Below are positions 20,096 to 29,487 of a DNA stretch of 30,358 nucleotides, piece by piece. The stretch lies in assembly GCA_036939975.1 (NCBI GenBank), contig JALLPB010000041.1:1-30358 (forward strand), given 5' to 3'. The notes beneath the pieces were generated by a model, which saw nothing but the letters and a program-made list of their open reading frames with translations, did not search any database and was not told the origin of the DNA. Source of the DNA: Cyclostephanos tholiformis. Lineage: Eukaryota; Bacillariophyta; Thalassiosirophyceae; Thalassiosirales; Thalassiosiraceae. A program made the position numbers and the translations under genes. Each line of letters opens with the position of its first letter. Positions within the stretch are counted from its first letter, which is position 1.

Positions 20096-22027
20096 GTCCA
20101 ATCAATTGGTATAATCTAGGTATGAAGAAGAGCAGTACTGGTGGTGATTATTATCTAGATATTTATGAGAGCCTATCTATTGGGCTATTGGCTACAATTA
20201 TTATTGGTGTTGGCATTAATGTGAGTCTGAGTCAGAAAAGGTCTGTTCATGGTAAGAGCCTAGATGATCTACAGAGCTGTGTCTGTTTGCAATTTTGATT
20301 GCCATAATGCAGGACACTCAGCAAAATCCAAAGTTGCAATTTTCAGCTTCATTGTTTCACAATATTTGTCAGCAAAGTGGCCACCGGCCAACTGGAATCA
20401 TCAGTTTTGCTTTTGGCTGAATGAGCTTCTTTGAGGAATAATGTGTAGATGTATGTGACAATGATTTTTTTGGCTGGACCATCATATCTGCTATTATTTG
20501 CTGCAAGATTGATGCACTTTGCAATTGAACAGGACAAAAGATTAGCTATTGTTATGACAATTGTTTTGTCTAACATCAATGACGTTAAGGCCATATAACC
20601 AGATCTCCTAAAGATCATGGAATATTGCTTGTAATTCAAGCACTATCTTTGTTAGACATCCATTGTACCATAGGGGGAACTTCTTGATGATCAAAAGTCA
20701 GGGCAAATATATCACTGTTGAGTTTCTTGTGTTCCTTTCAAACAATACACATTACCATTTTCTCTAATTTGCTACAACATCAACAGGTAGCTCCCCCTTA
20801 AGCTGTAGTTGGAGTAGGAACAATGTTTGGAAAAGAACAAGCTCCCTCATGTATTCAACCAATGGGATGACCAACTGGCAAGCTGCCATAAGTGTTCTAT
20901 TACCATCATCATCAGATGGAAAAAGCTGTTCTCCCTCTGAAGCAATAGAAACAACATACATCATCATTGTCCCAAATACCTCCCTCTCTGATTCTGAACT
21001 GTAAAGAGAAGATTCTACACAGCAATTATCAGAAATAGGTAACATATCAGCCAGCGTCATTGAGCCAAACTTTACCATGGAGGGGAGGGGCTGGTAAATT
21101 ACACTGCCGCTTTATTGAGTTATTCACTTTCTCTGTATAGGGTCATGATTAAATATTTATTTGGAATAGCTCATGGCAGATAAACTTCTTTCAGCACCCG
21201 CTTAATTAACTGTTTTGACTGAAGACAATATGGGAGTGGGGTGGGTTGAAGTAGGTAGACAACTGATGTATACTTGCCACCAAAGAGGAATTTTCATCTG
21301 AAAATCCAAAGAATTGATTCACACAAACTTGTCAATTCAAATTGGGAAGTTTGTGGTCATTTTGTGCAGACTCCCACACACATGACAGCAGAGGAAGTCC
21401 TTATAGTCAGGGTGCTCCCTGGCTTAGCTGGGAATGTTGGCTACATGTTGGCAACATGTCGGCGACATGTCAACGACAGATGACAATGTCGGCAAAATTC
21501 TGCCAACAGGGCGATGTTGTGACACCGACATAATTTTTTTTGTGGCCTTTCCTGCACATTTTAATGTGAAACGCCGACATTTCATAGTTATGCAAAAGTA
21601 TCGTACCATAGAGTACATCTACCAAGTACAACATCTCTACCAACACACAACAACCAACTCGAGCTGCCACCACCTTACTCCCATTGGCTTTTCCCTCCTT
21701 TCTCTTTGTGGGTGCAGCAGCGGCGGCATCCAATCACGGCGCCGCCGTTCCCCCACACCATGCACAGGCCGCAAGCCATTAGGATTTGGTTGGTGTCGTC
21801 GGTCCGATCACTGGGGAGGGCAAAAAGAGAGGGATCGAAATATAGAGCGATGAGTGGGGGGATGCCTGGGCCTTAGGGTGGCCGCCGTTTTGCAAATACA
21901 CGCAACAATCAAATAAAACTCGGCGTCTAAGATAGAGGGAAAGTCGGGAAGGACGCACGGCTGTGGTGGAACGTGTGGGGGGATGCTGTGTTGTCGGTTT
22001 GGTTGTCGAATTAAATCGACGAAAATT
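20096..22027. other. Intergenic region without a recognised gene
   Basis: Two minus-strand frames (20349-20639 and 20764-21078, 96 and 104 codons) are open but show no recognisable domain; the second starts at an ATG and is serine- and glutamate-rich near its middle. They might be the 5' part of the retroelement or unrelated relics. An 11 bp tandem repeat sits at 21437-21480. From about 21720 the sequence becomes CpG-rich up to the eIF3b duplicate, resembling a gene-flank rather than transposon DNA. Confidence 0.45.
21437..21480 (+). repeat. Four-unit 11 bp tandem repeat
   Basis: TTGGCTACATG, TTGGCAACATG, TCGGCGACATG and TCAACGACAGA follow head to tail, with a partial unit (TCGGCAAAATT) at 21490. 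Consensus is about TYGGCNACATG. As the period is not a multiple of three, all frames read variants of ATCRRHV/ATCWQHV. Confidence 0.75.
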
Positions 22028-22995
22028 GCGTCAAGGTCACAAGGCACACCAAGAGCAAGAAGACGCTGTACAATAATCTGGAGTTATTCAGGGTGAACGA
22101 GCCCGGCGTGCCAATGGAGATGCTTGACGTGAAGGATGCCATCATGTTTTTCGCGTGGGAACTGCAGGGATTGCGTTTCGCCATCATACACGCCAAGAAT
22201 CTAACAAGCATGAAGGTGAACGTCACCTTCTACGACATGTACAAGACAACAGAGCTCAAGAAGAAGAAGGGGGTGGGAGGGAACAAGAAGGGCGGTGGTG
22301 TAGGGGGAGGCGGGAACAAGGAGAAGCAGGTTGTCACCGAGGTCAATCTTGTCAAGACCCTCAAAGGGAAGCAATGAATTGCATCTTCTGGAGTCCGGTG
22401 GGACGCACCATCATCCTCGCTGCACTCGGAGATTTGGCCTTGGGCACTCTCGAGTTCAACAATGTCTATTCGAAGACCCTTTTCATCAAGGAGCATTATT
22501 GCGCCAATCAGGTATCAGGTATTATGGGACCCAAGCGGGCATACCGTCGCCACAATCGTAACCCAACCCATTGGGGGGGGTCACTCTAGGTTCGCAATGG
22601 ACAACGGCAACATCCTGTGGACATTTCAGGGGAAGCAACTGTCGCAATCAAGCTTTGAGGCATTTTACCAATTCATGTGGTGTCCGCGCGAGAGGCTCAC
22701 GTCCAAGGAAGAGATCGTGGTCATCGCACATAATATGAAGAATTATGAGAAGCAGTTCAACGCGTTTGATGAGGCCAAGAAGCAAAAGCTGCAACTTCAG
22801 GAGACGAAGGGCAAATGCAAGAATTGCGCGGAATTCAGGGCCGTCATGGCGCGACTCGGCGAGTGGAGGGCGAGGCAGAAGCAGGAACGAATGGAGCTTC
22901 TTGGGGGATACGACAGCGAGGACGAGCAGAATTTTTCGACCAAGGAGGTCACGATCGAGACGGTCCTCAACACAAAGGATGAACTCGTATACTAG
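22028..22995 (+). pseudogene. Partial, frameshifted duplicate of eIF3b
   Basis: Bases 22028-22897 align almost end to end with eIF3b 9680-10543 (the second half of the propeller and the helical tail), roughly 90% identical by eye. It lacks the RRM and first blades. A one-base deletion near 22376 (GCAATGCAATTG reduced to GCAATGAATTG) creates a TGA. A 7 bp duplication near 22510 (GTATCAGGTATTATGG for GTATTATGG) restores the frame. Nearly all substitutions are CpG to TpG or CpA. After 22897 it continues in frame as LLGGYDSEDEQ...DELVY and stops at 22995. That acidic tail looks like a normal eIF3b C-terminus, yet the main copy lacks it. No poly-A tail is visible. The parent is intronless, so retroposition cannot be separated from DNA duplication. 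Confidence 0.9.
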
Positions 22996-23411
22996 TTCGG
23001 TCGGATTATTGTCCGTAATTAATATTCTTTTGATGAATTTTCTTCCGAAAAGTACCATACCGTCATCCAAGTTCTCCTCGGCCCATTTCATTACATATCC
23101 ATTAGCCCCCCCCCGCGGATGCCATCAGCAGACAGCGTGGAAAAGACCCACCAGTAAAATCTGCGTGAGAATATATATGCTCACGAGGAATGAATTATCC
23201 AAAAAATCTGATGACGATGAGCCTCCTAATGATTTTTTTAATGATATTCTTTACTTCGTTGCAAAAAAGCACAATATGACTAACAGAATAAATCTAACCG
23301 CCTTCTTTCTAGAGTTTTTCTCCTCTGAATCAGACATTTCGTTTTCAGCGGTAACAATATTCTTGAAGCAAAGTAACAATTATCAACATCGATCTTGGAG
23401 TTAGGCGTATT
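22996..23411. other. Convergent intergenic gap
   Basis: Lies between the eIF3b duplicate (+) and the MORN/RING gene (-). It contains a C run at 23106-23114 and AT-rich sequence. Nothing coding is supported. Confidence 0.5.
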
Positions 23412-24209
23412 CTAAAAGCGTGTCCGGCACATTGGGCATGTGGATTGCCTCGCGTGCCAAGGGCCCAAACAGCTCGCGTGAAATCCGTGCGTGCATGGCA
23501 AAAGTGTTCTCTCCTCACCCCGACAAAAATTATCAAGACAGATGCAGCACTGACGCTTGTCATATGGAATGTGTCCTGGATCGACAAGTATGCTCAATTG
23601 AGTACCATTAGCCAAATTGATTATGCCCTGACCACCATGAGGCTTGCCATCCTTCCATTCTCCAACGTATTCGTCTCCATCAGCGAACTTGACGGTGCCA
23701 TAGCCATTACGCTTGCCATCCTTCCATTCTCCAACGTATTCTCCATCAGCGTACTTGGAGGTACCCTGGCCATGAGGCTTGCCATCCTTCCATTCTCCAA
23801 CGTATTCTCCATCAGCGCACTTGGAGGTACCTTGACCATGAGGCTTGCCATCCTTCCATTCTCCAACGTATTCGTCTCCATCGGTGAACTTGAGTGTGCC
23901 ATGGCCATGAGGCTTGCCATCCCTCCATTCTCCAACGTATTGTCTTCCATCAGCGAACTTGAGGGTGCCATAGCCATGAGGCTTGCCATCTTTCCATTCT
24001 CTAACGCACTCGTCTCCATTGGCGAAGTTGGTTATGCCCTGACCATGAGGCTTGCCATGCTTTGATTCTCCGGCGTACTGACCTATATAGGCGTATTCGA
24101 TGGTTCCTCGCTCGCCATCCCTCCTTGCCCTCCTTGCTTCGGTGTAAACTTCTCCAACGGTTACAGTCATGGTTGCTCTGGCATTTGAACAATGCGATTT
24201 TTTTTTCAT
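23412..24209 (-). CDS. MORN-repeat protein with C-terminal RING-H2 finger
   Basis: A 265-residue single-exon protein. Seven MORN repeats of 22-24 residues (about 30-200) have the form YVGEWKDGKPHGxGTxKFADG; the family mediates membrane or protein contacts. The C-terminus (about 221-265) is a C3H2C3 RING: CCICLDNF, then LPCTHGFHASCLGPW and CPMC, typical of ubiquitin E3 ligases that recruit an E2. A MORN-tethered E3 ligase is the likely role; the substrate is unknown. Start is ATG 24209, with an alternative at codon 14 (MTVTVGEVY). The DNA repeats (66-72 bp) are very similar to each other, suggesting recent homogenisation or expansion, and they hold long spurious frames open on the other strand. 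The gene sits between a pseudogene and the cysteine-rich protein gene, with its own 327 bp upstream gap. Confidence 0.9.
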   Translation of the reverse strand: MKKKSHCSNARATMTVTVGEVYTEARRARRDGERGTIEYAYIGQYAGESKHGKPHGQGITNFANGDECVREWKDGKPHGYGTLKFADGRQYVGEWRDGKPHGHGTLKFTDGDEYVGEWKDGKPHGQGTSKCADGEYVGEWKDGKPHGQGTSKYADGEYVGEWKDGKRNGYGTVKFADGDEYVGEWKDGKPHGGQGIINLANGTQLSILVDPGHIPYDKRQCCICLDNFCRGEERTLLPCTHGFHASCLGPWHARQSTCPMCRTRF

Positions 24210-24536
24210 GAGTGACCAGCGAGGAGAAAGTATCAGTCGTAACCTGTCAGAGTCCCATTGGCGATGGCGCTGAACGTTGCTGTGTGAGGGGTTTTGGCGC
24301 GAGGGGTACTGTGTGAAGATGTTTTGGGGTGAATGGTGGAAACCAACGGTTTCAATTGTTAAAAATCGTCATCAGGTGCATAAGAAGTTATGACATGGGT
24401 GATTGGGAATATCATTATCAAGTTTTAGAGTTTGCTTTACATGTGAGGTTGCAAATATATTTACGAAAAAATCCCCACCCCCCTGCCCGCCAATGGTGCA
24501 AGTGGATTTCCTTTTTTGTAGTCCTGTCCCCCAACG
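24210..24536. promoter_or_regulatory. Upstream region of the MORN/RING gene
   Basis: 327 bp between the MORN start and the 3' end of the cysteine-rich gene. TTTGGCGC at 24293-24300 fits the E2F core TTTSSCGC, about 84 bp upstream of the ATG. A T-run lies directly before the ATG on the plus strand. The rest is unremarkable. Confidence 0.35.
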
Positions 24537-26891
24537 TCACTCATCGAGAATACATGTGGCCACATATTGCCCTCGATATAGTGCAATTGCATTGAAATCC
24601 ACAATATACATTCCGTACGGGTTGCCACATCTCGACGTCATTACAGCAGTATTCTGTTTGCTCGCGGAAGAATTGAAAGCGCTGGCGCAACCGACATCGT
24701 GCGAGGCGTGCCAACACGAGCAGGTATCCGCCTGACATCCGATCCCGTCCCGCCAACACGGACAGTCGTTACCCCAACAGCACGGCTCGTTCTCGATCGC
24801 GTCGTGTAACAGCACTTCCATGTCCTCGCGCGACAACAACACGCCGCCTTCATCGCCGGTTCCACCGTGCAATAACCCACGTTTGCGCAGTTCCTCACGT
24901 AGCTTGCGCTCGGGAAGTCGACGATGGCTGGTCTTTTTCCTATGATGGGACCGATCCGTCGATCCCGGTAGAAAGACGTGGAGCTTGCGACAGGAACATC
25001 CGAGGTTGGACAGATCGGACCGACGGATGCGCAGCGCCTCGAGGTCCTGCTGCAAGCGTTGCGTGACAACGCCGTCGGCGGGGTCCAGAGTGACGTACTC
25101 GTCGTCGTTCGCGATGAACGAGGGAGGAGCGTCGATTTTTTGCATCGGTTCGGATGGTGATGGGTAGGCCTTCATCGAGTCGTCGACCATCGGTCGCCGA
25201 CTATGTCGGCGTATGGTCATGAGGTGATCGTCCCGCAGCAAGACCTTCCGACGATCATCTTCTCTCATGGCCCGGAAGAGCGGATTGTGTCCCCCGTAGT
25301 CGTGATACAGCTCGTCATCTTCCGTATAATCGTGCTGAGGCGTATCACCTTGCCAATCGACGCCCCCGCCATTGTTGTTGCCCTTGGGACCGCCCTTGGA
25401 CTTACGGGCGTGACATATCCTCTTCTTATAATCATACGGACGCGTTTCCAATTCGCCAGTCGGCAACGTCACGGGCCGATTCAGAAGGCCGTCCAATGCC
25501 TCTCTATCCTCGGGTGTCATTTCGACCTTGAATGAGCTGCTGCCAGCGCGGCTCCTACCAACCCCGCCGACGGAGCCACCGTATCCACCAAAGCTCCCTG
25601 AGCGACTCCGACCACGTCGAATATTATTACACTGACCGTGCCTGTTGTGGACGGCGCTAATGTTCCTCTTCTCCCATTCCTTTTCGAATTTGCGCCGTCG
25701 TTGATCGCGTATCAGCTGCGCGTATCGCTGCCGCAACTCGATCTGCCTTCGTATTTCAAAGTCGTCGACGGTCCAAGATGTTGGGCGGTGGTAGTGATGC
25801 GCCGTCGACGGCGACGACGGCAACGACGGAGATCCAACAAACGAATCGGACCGCGAACGGAAACGACTGCGACGGCGGGGGGGTGATGTGGGGTCGGGAC
25901 TGCCGCTGATTCCATTGTCTCCCTCCACACAGCTTACGACAACGGCGTCCATTCCTCTCCCGCCGTCGACGCGATTCTCGGCAACCACCTCGTCGGAGAG
26001 CCCCAATGGCCAGCCTCCGTCGGCTGGCACTACGTGCGTTCCAAGCGTCCGCGCATATTCCCTCACGGTTACCACGCCAAACGAGATGGACCTCGCGGAT
26101 CGAGGCTTCCGAGGAAGTAGCTCCCCGCCGGGGTCGACGACGGCGACGTCCATCGTTTCGGATGGTCCGTCCGCCGCGATGACGGCGGCGGTGGCCAGTC
26201 GATCGCACACGATTCCAGAGTCCAGGTCGTATGACGTGTCGCTCATTCTCCCGAGTCTTCCGCCGAGCCCGTCCGCAACGGCGATGGATTCCGCGGGAGG
26301 TGCCGTCATCGTCGTGGCGGCGACATATCGAACGATATCGGATTCGGATCGGTCCTCTTTTACCTCCTCCACTGTGTCGAAATCATCCCCCTCCCAACCC
26401 CTCTCCTCATCCCCCTCCTCTTCCTCTGTCTCATCGGGGGCATCGCCTTCGTTCACTTCCACCGAATTTTTACTCTTCTTGCTATCCTTCCTTTTCTTCT
26501 TCTTCTTCTTCTTGCCTTTGTTCCTCTTCTTCTTCTTCGCGGGGGGAGATCGCTGTTGATCCTGAAATTCTCGTCGGTCAAAGTTCGGGATCATGAGCCC
26601 GCCCTCCCCCTCCTCCCCCCCTCCATCGCGACGATCGTTCTCCTCCATTGCGTCGTCGTCAACGCCGCATCCGCCAGCGTCCTGGGGAATGGGAGGACGC
26701 CCGCCATTAGTTCGGGGGGACGGAGGAGCGGCGGCGTCCTTCCCCCGACGGCACAACGCGGCCACGTCCCCGATGCCGTAGAGTCGCTCGCGATGATACT
26801 GACTGGCGGCGCCGTCGTAGTCGTCGTCTCCCGAGGAACAGTCATCGATGACGAGGGAGTATGAGGCCGAGGGTGGCGGAGGCGGCGGCAT
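24537..26891 (-). CDS. Large basic protein with CSRNP-like cysteine-rich C-terminus
   Basis: About 784 residues from ATG 26891 to TGA 24537. The frame is open further upstream to 27161 but has no other ATG there. The N-terminal third is proline-, aspartate- and lysine-rich, with a strong nuclear-localisation stretch (PPAKKKKRNKGKKKKKKK). Around 265-300 is SISFGVVTVREYARTLG, a motif I associate with many stramenopile proteins. A charged helix (FEIRRQIELRQRYAQLIRDQ) follows, then LTPxDREALxGLLNRP-like sequence. The C-terminal ~150 residues are cysteine-rich: GCSCRKLHVFLPG, RKLREELRKRGLL, then CCWGNDCPCWRDGIGCQADT and CSCWHASHDVGC, and finally RCGNPYGMYIVD. This resembles the zinc-binding region of cysteine/serine-rich nuclear proteins (CSRNP/AXUD1); a CXC/tesmin-type domain is the alternative. 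Nuclear regulatory function is inferred. Serine, aspartate and glycine runs make alignment outside the motifs unreliable. Confidence 0.7.
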   Translation of the reverse strand: MPPPPPPSASYSLVIDDCSSGDDDYDGAASQYHRERLYGIGDVAALCRRGKDAAAPPSPRTNGGRPPIPQDAGGCGVDDDAMEENDRRDGGGEEGEGGLMIPNFDRREFQDQQRSPPAKKKKRNKGKKKKKKKRKDSKKSKNSVEVNEGDAPDETEEEEGDEERGWEGDDFDTVEEVKEDRSESDIVRYVAATTMTAPPAESIAVADGLGGRLGRMSDTSYDLDSGIVCDRLATAAVIAADGPSETMDVAVVDPGGELLPRKPRSARSISFGVVTVREYARTLGTHVVPADGGWPLGLSDEVVAENRVDGGRGMDAVVVSCVEGDNGISGSPDPTSPPRRRSRFRSRSDSFVGSPSLPSSPSTAHHYHRPTSWTVDDFEIRRQIELRQRYAQLIRDQRRRKFEKEWEKRNISAVHNRHGQCNNIRRGRSRSGSFGGYGGSVGGVGRSRAGSSSFKVEMTPEDREALDGLLNRPVTLPTGELETRPYDYKKRICHARKSKGGPKGNNNGGGVDWQGDTPQHDYTEDDELYHDYGGHNPLFRAMREDDRRKVLLRDDHLMTIRRHSRRPMVDDSMKAYPSPSEPMQKIDAPPSFIANDDEYVTLDPADGVVTQRLQQDLEALRIRRSDLSNLGCSCRKLHVFLPGSTDRSHHRKKTSHRRLPERKLREELRKRGLLHGGTGDEGGVLLSREDMEVLLHDAIENEPCCWGNDCPCWRDGIGCQADTCSCWHASHDVGCASAFNSSASKQNTAVMTSRCGNPYGMYIVDFNAIALYRGQYVATCILDE

Positions 26892-27426
26892 TGAAGACTT
26901 TTCGACCGAACTGGCCGCGCGGGGAAATGATCTGCGGAAGCGGGATGGCGACCGCGAGGGTGGGGAGAGAGAAGAAAGCAAATCAAAAAATGCCGACAGA
27001 ACTCCGGGAGGAAGAAGGGTCCGATCTGCCCCAGAATGCTGCGCTGGAATCAATACCCCTTTCTCATCATCAATTTCTGAAGATAAAAAATATATCTTGA
27101 CAAGGTCGAGACGGAGTAAAAGTGAGACCAAAACATTGACTATTCTCAAGCCGTTGTTCAATTCATAATAAACATAGGCCGTTTCTTTACTATGATGTCA
27201 TGTTTACGATACTCACTTGATAATTTAACTTCCCTGTGATCTTTGTCCTGTGCATCATTCAAAGTTGCATAGTCGTGTGCCCACGGAGACTTTTATGTCT
27301 CTTTCCTACATGATGCTCCATTTCATTTGTTACCAAGACAAGAAGCATGCCAAAATCTTACTTTATATTTACACGACCCTTGAATTACTATTTCATTCTA
27401 CGGCGACGACCCACCCTTGTACCGTA
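26892..27426. other. Gap between NAA10 and the cysteine-rich gene
   Basis: 535 bp between two tandem minus-strand genes. The part nearest 26891 stays open in the frame of the downstream gene but lacks an ATG; it is probably leader or an unrecognised 5' exon. Otherwise it is AT-rich from 27060 to 27400, with no feature seen. Confidence 0.5.
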
Positions 27427-29487
27427 TTACACGGATCCGGTGGCAACGCGAGAATCCAAGGTCACAACGCCTTCCTCTTCATCATCGTTGCGTGCATCGT
27501 CCATCACGTCGGTTCCCAATTCCGCGTTATTCAATCCGCCCCTGCTCGACGGGGGGACCCCCCTCCTCCCCTCGAGCGATAACGACGATTCTCTCATCAC
27601 CGTCATGTACCTAGGCAGTCGCAGGCCGTCCGGCCCGACCTCCCACGGAGGGGGAGACGACGAGAACCTGCCGCCTCCGTCCTGCCTTTGCCGTGTCGGA
27701 GTCGTACGGTCGCCTCCTCCGTTCAGGAAGGATCGAAAGCTCCGTTGGAATTGTCCCGACAGCAGCGACGAGGGACGATTGTCGGACGGACCGTTGATTC
27801 CATCGCCTCCGTCGGCTCCTCCCCCGGTCAAACTCGACGTCCGAGGATTGACGTAACCGCCGTCGTCGTTATCGTCAATCCGAGCGCGTTTCTCCTCCTC
27901 CGAGAGTAGCAGTTCCCTCATCGTCTTCCGTCCCTCGAAGTAGCTGCCCCCCCGCGTCGCATCGCGATTCAGCCAGTCCTCGCGCTCCTTCTCCCCCCTC
28001 CTGTAGTGTCGCTCGCGGAGGAGCCGTTGCGTTCGCCGCTCGTCGTCCAACGCCGTGGATGACAGATTCTTTCTCATGAAGTACGCATCCCTGTCGATGA
28101 AAGAAATCCGTGCATCGAACGAGGAGGGGAAAGATGATTGGGTAAGGGCAAAGGCGGGGTGATGGACTAGGTTTTTTGGTCAACAGCGAGGGGGGGGGGG
28201 GGGGGGGGGGGGGGGGACCCCGCCCCAACGGAGGACGNCCCGCACGATACGAACGAGCGTGGGGGGGGGGGGGAAATTGCACGGAACGGGGGGGGGGGGG
28301 GGGCTGGGGAAGATCAATCGCACCGCAACGTCTACTCACTCTCCGTCGCCGTAGTACAGCGGCATGATGTCCGCGACGTCGTATCCCTCGGCGCAGTAGA
28401 GCCTAACGGCCGCCTCGTTGCTAATGCGCACGTGCAACCCGACCGAGTCGGCGCCGTGACACTCGCGCAGGTGATAGTGCAGCTGCCGTAACAGGGACGA
28501 TGCGATGCCGAGACGACGGGCGTGGGAATGAACGGCGAGGGATGTGACGTGGCCGTGCCTCTCCGGTTGCGGGGGCGACGACGACGACGACGACGGCGAA
28601 TTACGACGACGCCAATCGCGGGGGGAGGGGAAACGCACCCTCCCCCGCCGATCGTCGAGATGACGCAACAGGGAACCCCCCCCGTCGTCGTCGTCGTCGT
28701 ATAGCGCCACCCGCGAGGGTTGGAATTCCCCCCGCCGCGGACGCTCCTCGACCTTGCCGAGTATGTAACCCACGATCTCCCTCCTAGGCCTGCCGCCATC
28801 GTCGTAATCGACACGACCGTCCGACCGCCGCCGCCCTTGTTGTCGTCCCGCCCCGCGACTTTCGCGTTTCCAGTACTCGCCCAACGGCGCGATCCTCGTG
28901 CTGCTGCTCCTGCCGCCGCGCTCGTCGTTGCCGTTGTAGCAATGATTATCATCGTCCGCCCCCGTGACCACCCAATCCTCGTTCTCGTCGTCGTCGTCGT
29001 CGTCCTCCTCCCTCCAACCCTCGGGGACGTGTTCGGCGACCAACGATAATTCCGGCCACGTCCGAACGTGATTCACGTAAAAGTTCGAGTGGTAATTCTC
29101 CGGCAGCGTCGCTAGGTTGCATTCCCGTATGCCCGATACGTCCGATCGTCGAGCTAGGCGGAGGGCGATGTGACCCCCCCCGACACCGGGGAATAGGAGC
29201 GGGGGGGATGGCGAGGACGACGACGACGACGATGATGACGACGAGGGGGCGTAGCGTTCGCCTCCGTCGGCCGACGACCACGACGACGACGACCGGACGG
29301 AGGCGAGAAGCGTCGTCGTCGTCTTCTTCTTCTTCTTCTCTATCTCCTTCCGCCGCGGTCTTCCCGCCGCCGCCATGCCGGCGCCGGCTCCGGCGGCGCT
29401 TGCGCCGCCGACCCCTCCCCGATGATTAGTCGCGAGAGCCGCGGCGGTGGATCGGAGGAGGCAGATCATGAGGAGTTCCGGTTTCAT
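27427..29487 (-). CDS. NAA10: NAA10, catalytic subunit of NatA acetyltransferase (two exons)
   Basis: NatA acetylates N-termini of nascent chains after methionine removal, on the ribosome with NAA15. Exon 1 (29487-28340) and exon 2 (28090-27427) join as GA|G to read LYYGDGEDAYFMRKNL, matching the conserved end of the Naa10 fold (human YYADGEDAYAMKRDL). This supports the splice strongly; left unspliced, exon 1 would stop at 28336. The product is about 603 residues against about 235 in human. The GNAT core begins near 106 (IALRLARRSDV). It shows the Naa10-type LPENYHSNFY (about 128-137), EIVGYILGKVEE (237-248), and acetyl-CoA motif SLAVHSHARRLGIASSLL (about 316-333) with R-R-x-G-I-A. Two disordered inserts, about 157-236 and 250-310, split the fold. 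The 105-residue N-terminal extension has a short hydrophobic start (MKPELLMICLLRS) that could be a targeting signal. The tail beyond 390 is charged and low-complexity. It shares a divergent promoter with the gene at 29809. Confidence 0.9.
28091..28339 (-). other. NAA10 intron with three homopolymer tracts
   Basis: 249 bp, GTGAGT to ACAG on the minus strand. On the plus strand it carries runs of 27, 13 and 16 G (28190-28216, 28261-28273, 28288-28303), so C runs in the transcript. It also holds an ambiguous base at 28238. Run lengths may be unreliable in the assembly. Confidence 0.85.

Noticed and set aside
22028..22995. Eukaryotic gene duplicate as a functional second eIF3b
   Set aside because: It lacks the RRM and half the propeller, and carries a stop plus two indels, so it cannot make eIF3b.
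22745..23404. 219-codon plus-strand frame running through the eIF3b duplicate
   Set aside because: Starts as the shifted frame of the eIF3b relic and continues by chance into non-coding DNA.
23445..24065. Long plus-strand frame (206 codons) over the MORN gene, and a 132-codon minus-strand frame
   Set aside because: Tandem repeats of a length divisible by three keep all frames open; only the minus-strand MORN/RING frame has real domains.
25888..26559. 223-codon plus-strand frame opposite the cysteine-rich gene
   Set aside because: Serine/proline-rich shadow of the low-complexity minus-strand gene, ending in polyphenylalanine opposite the polylysine stretch.
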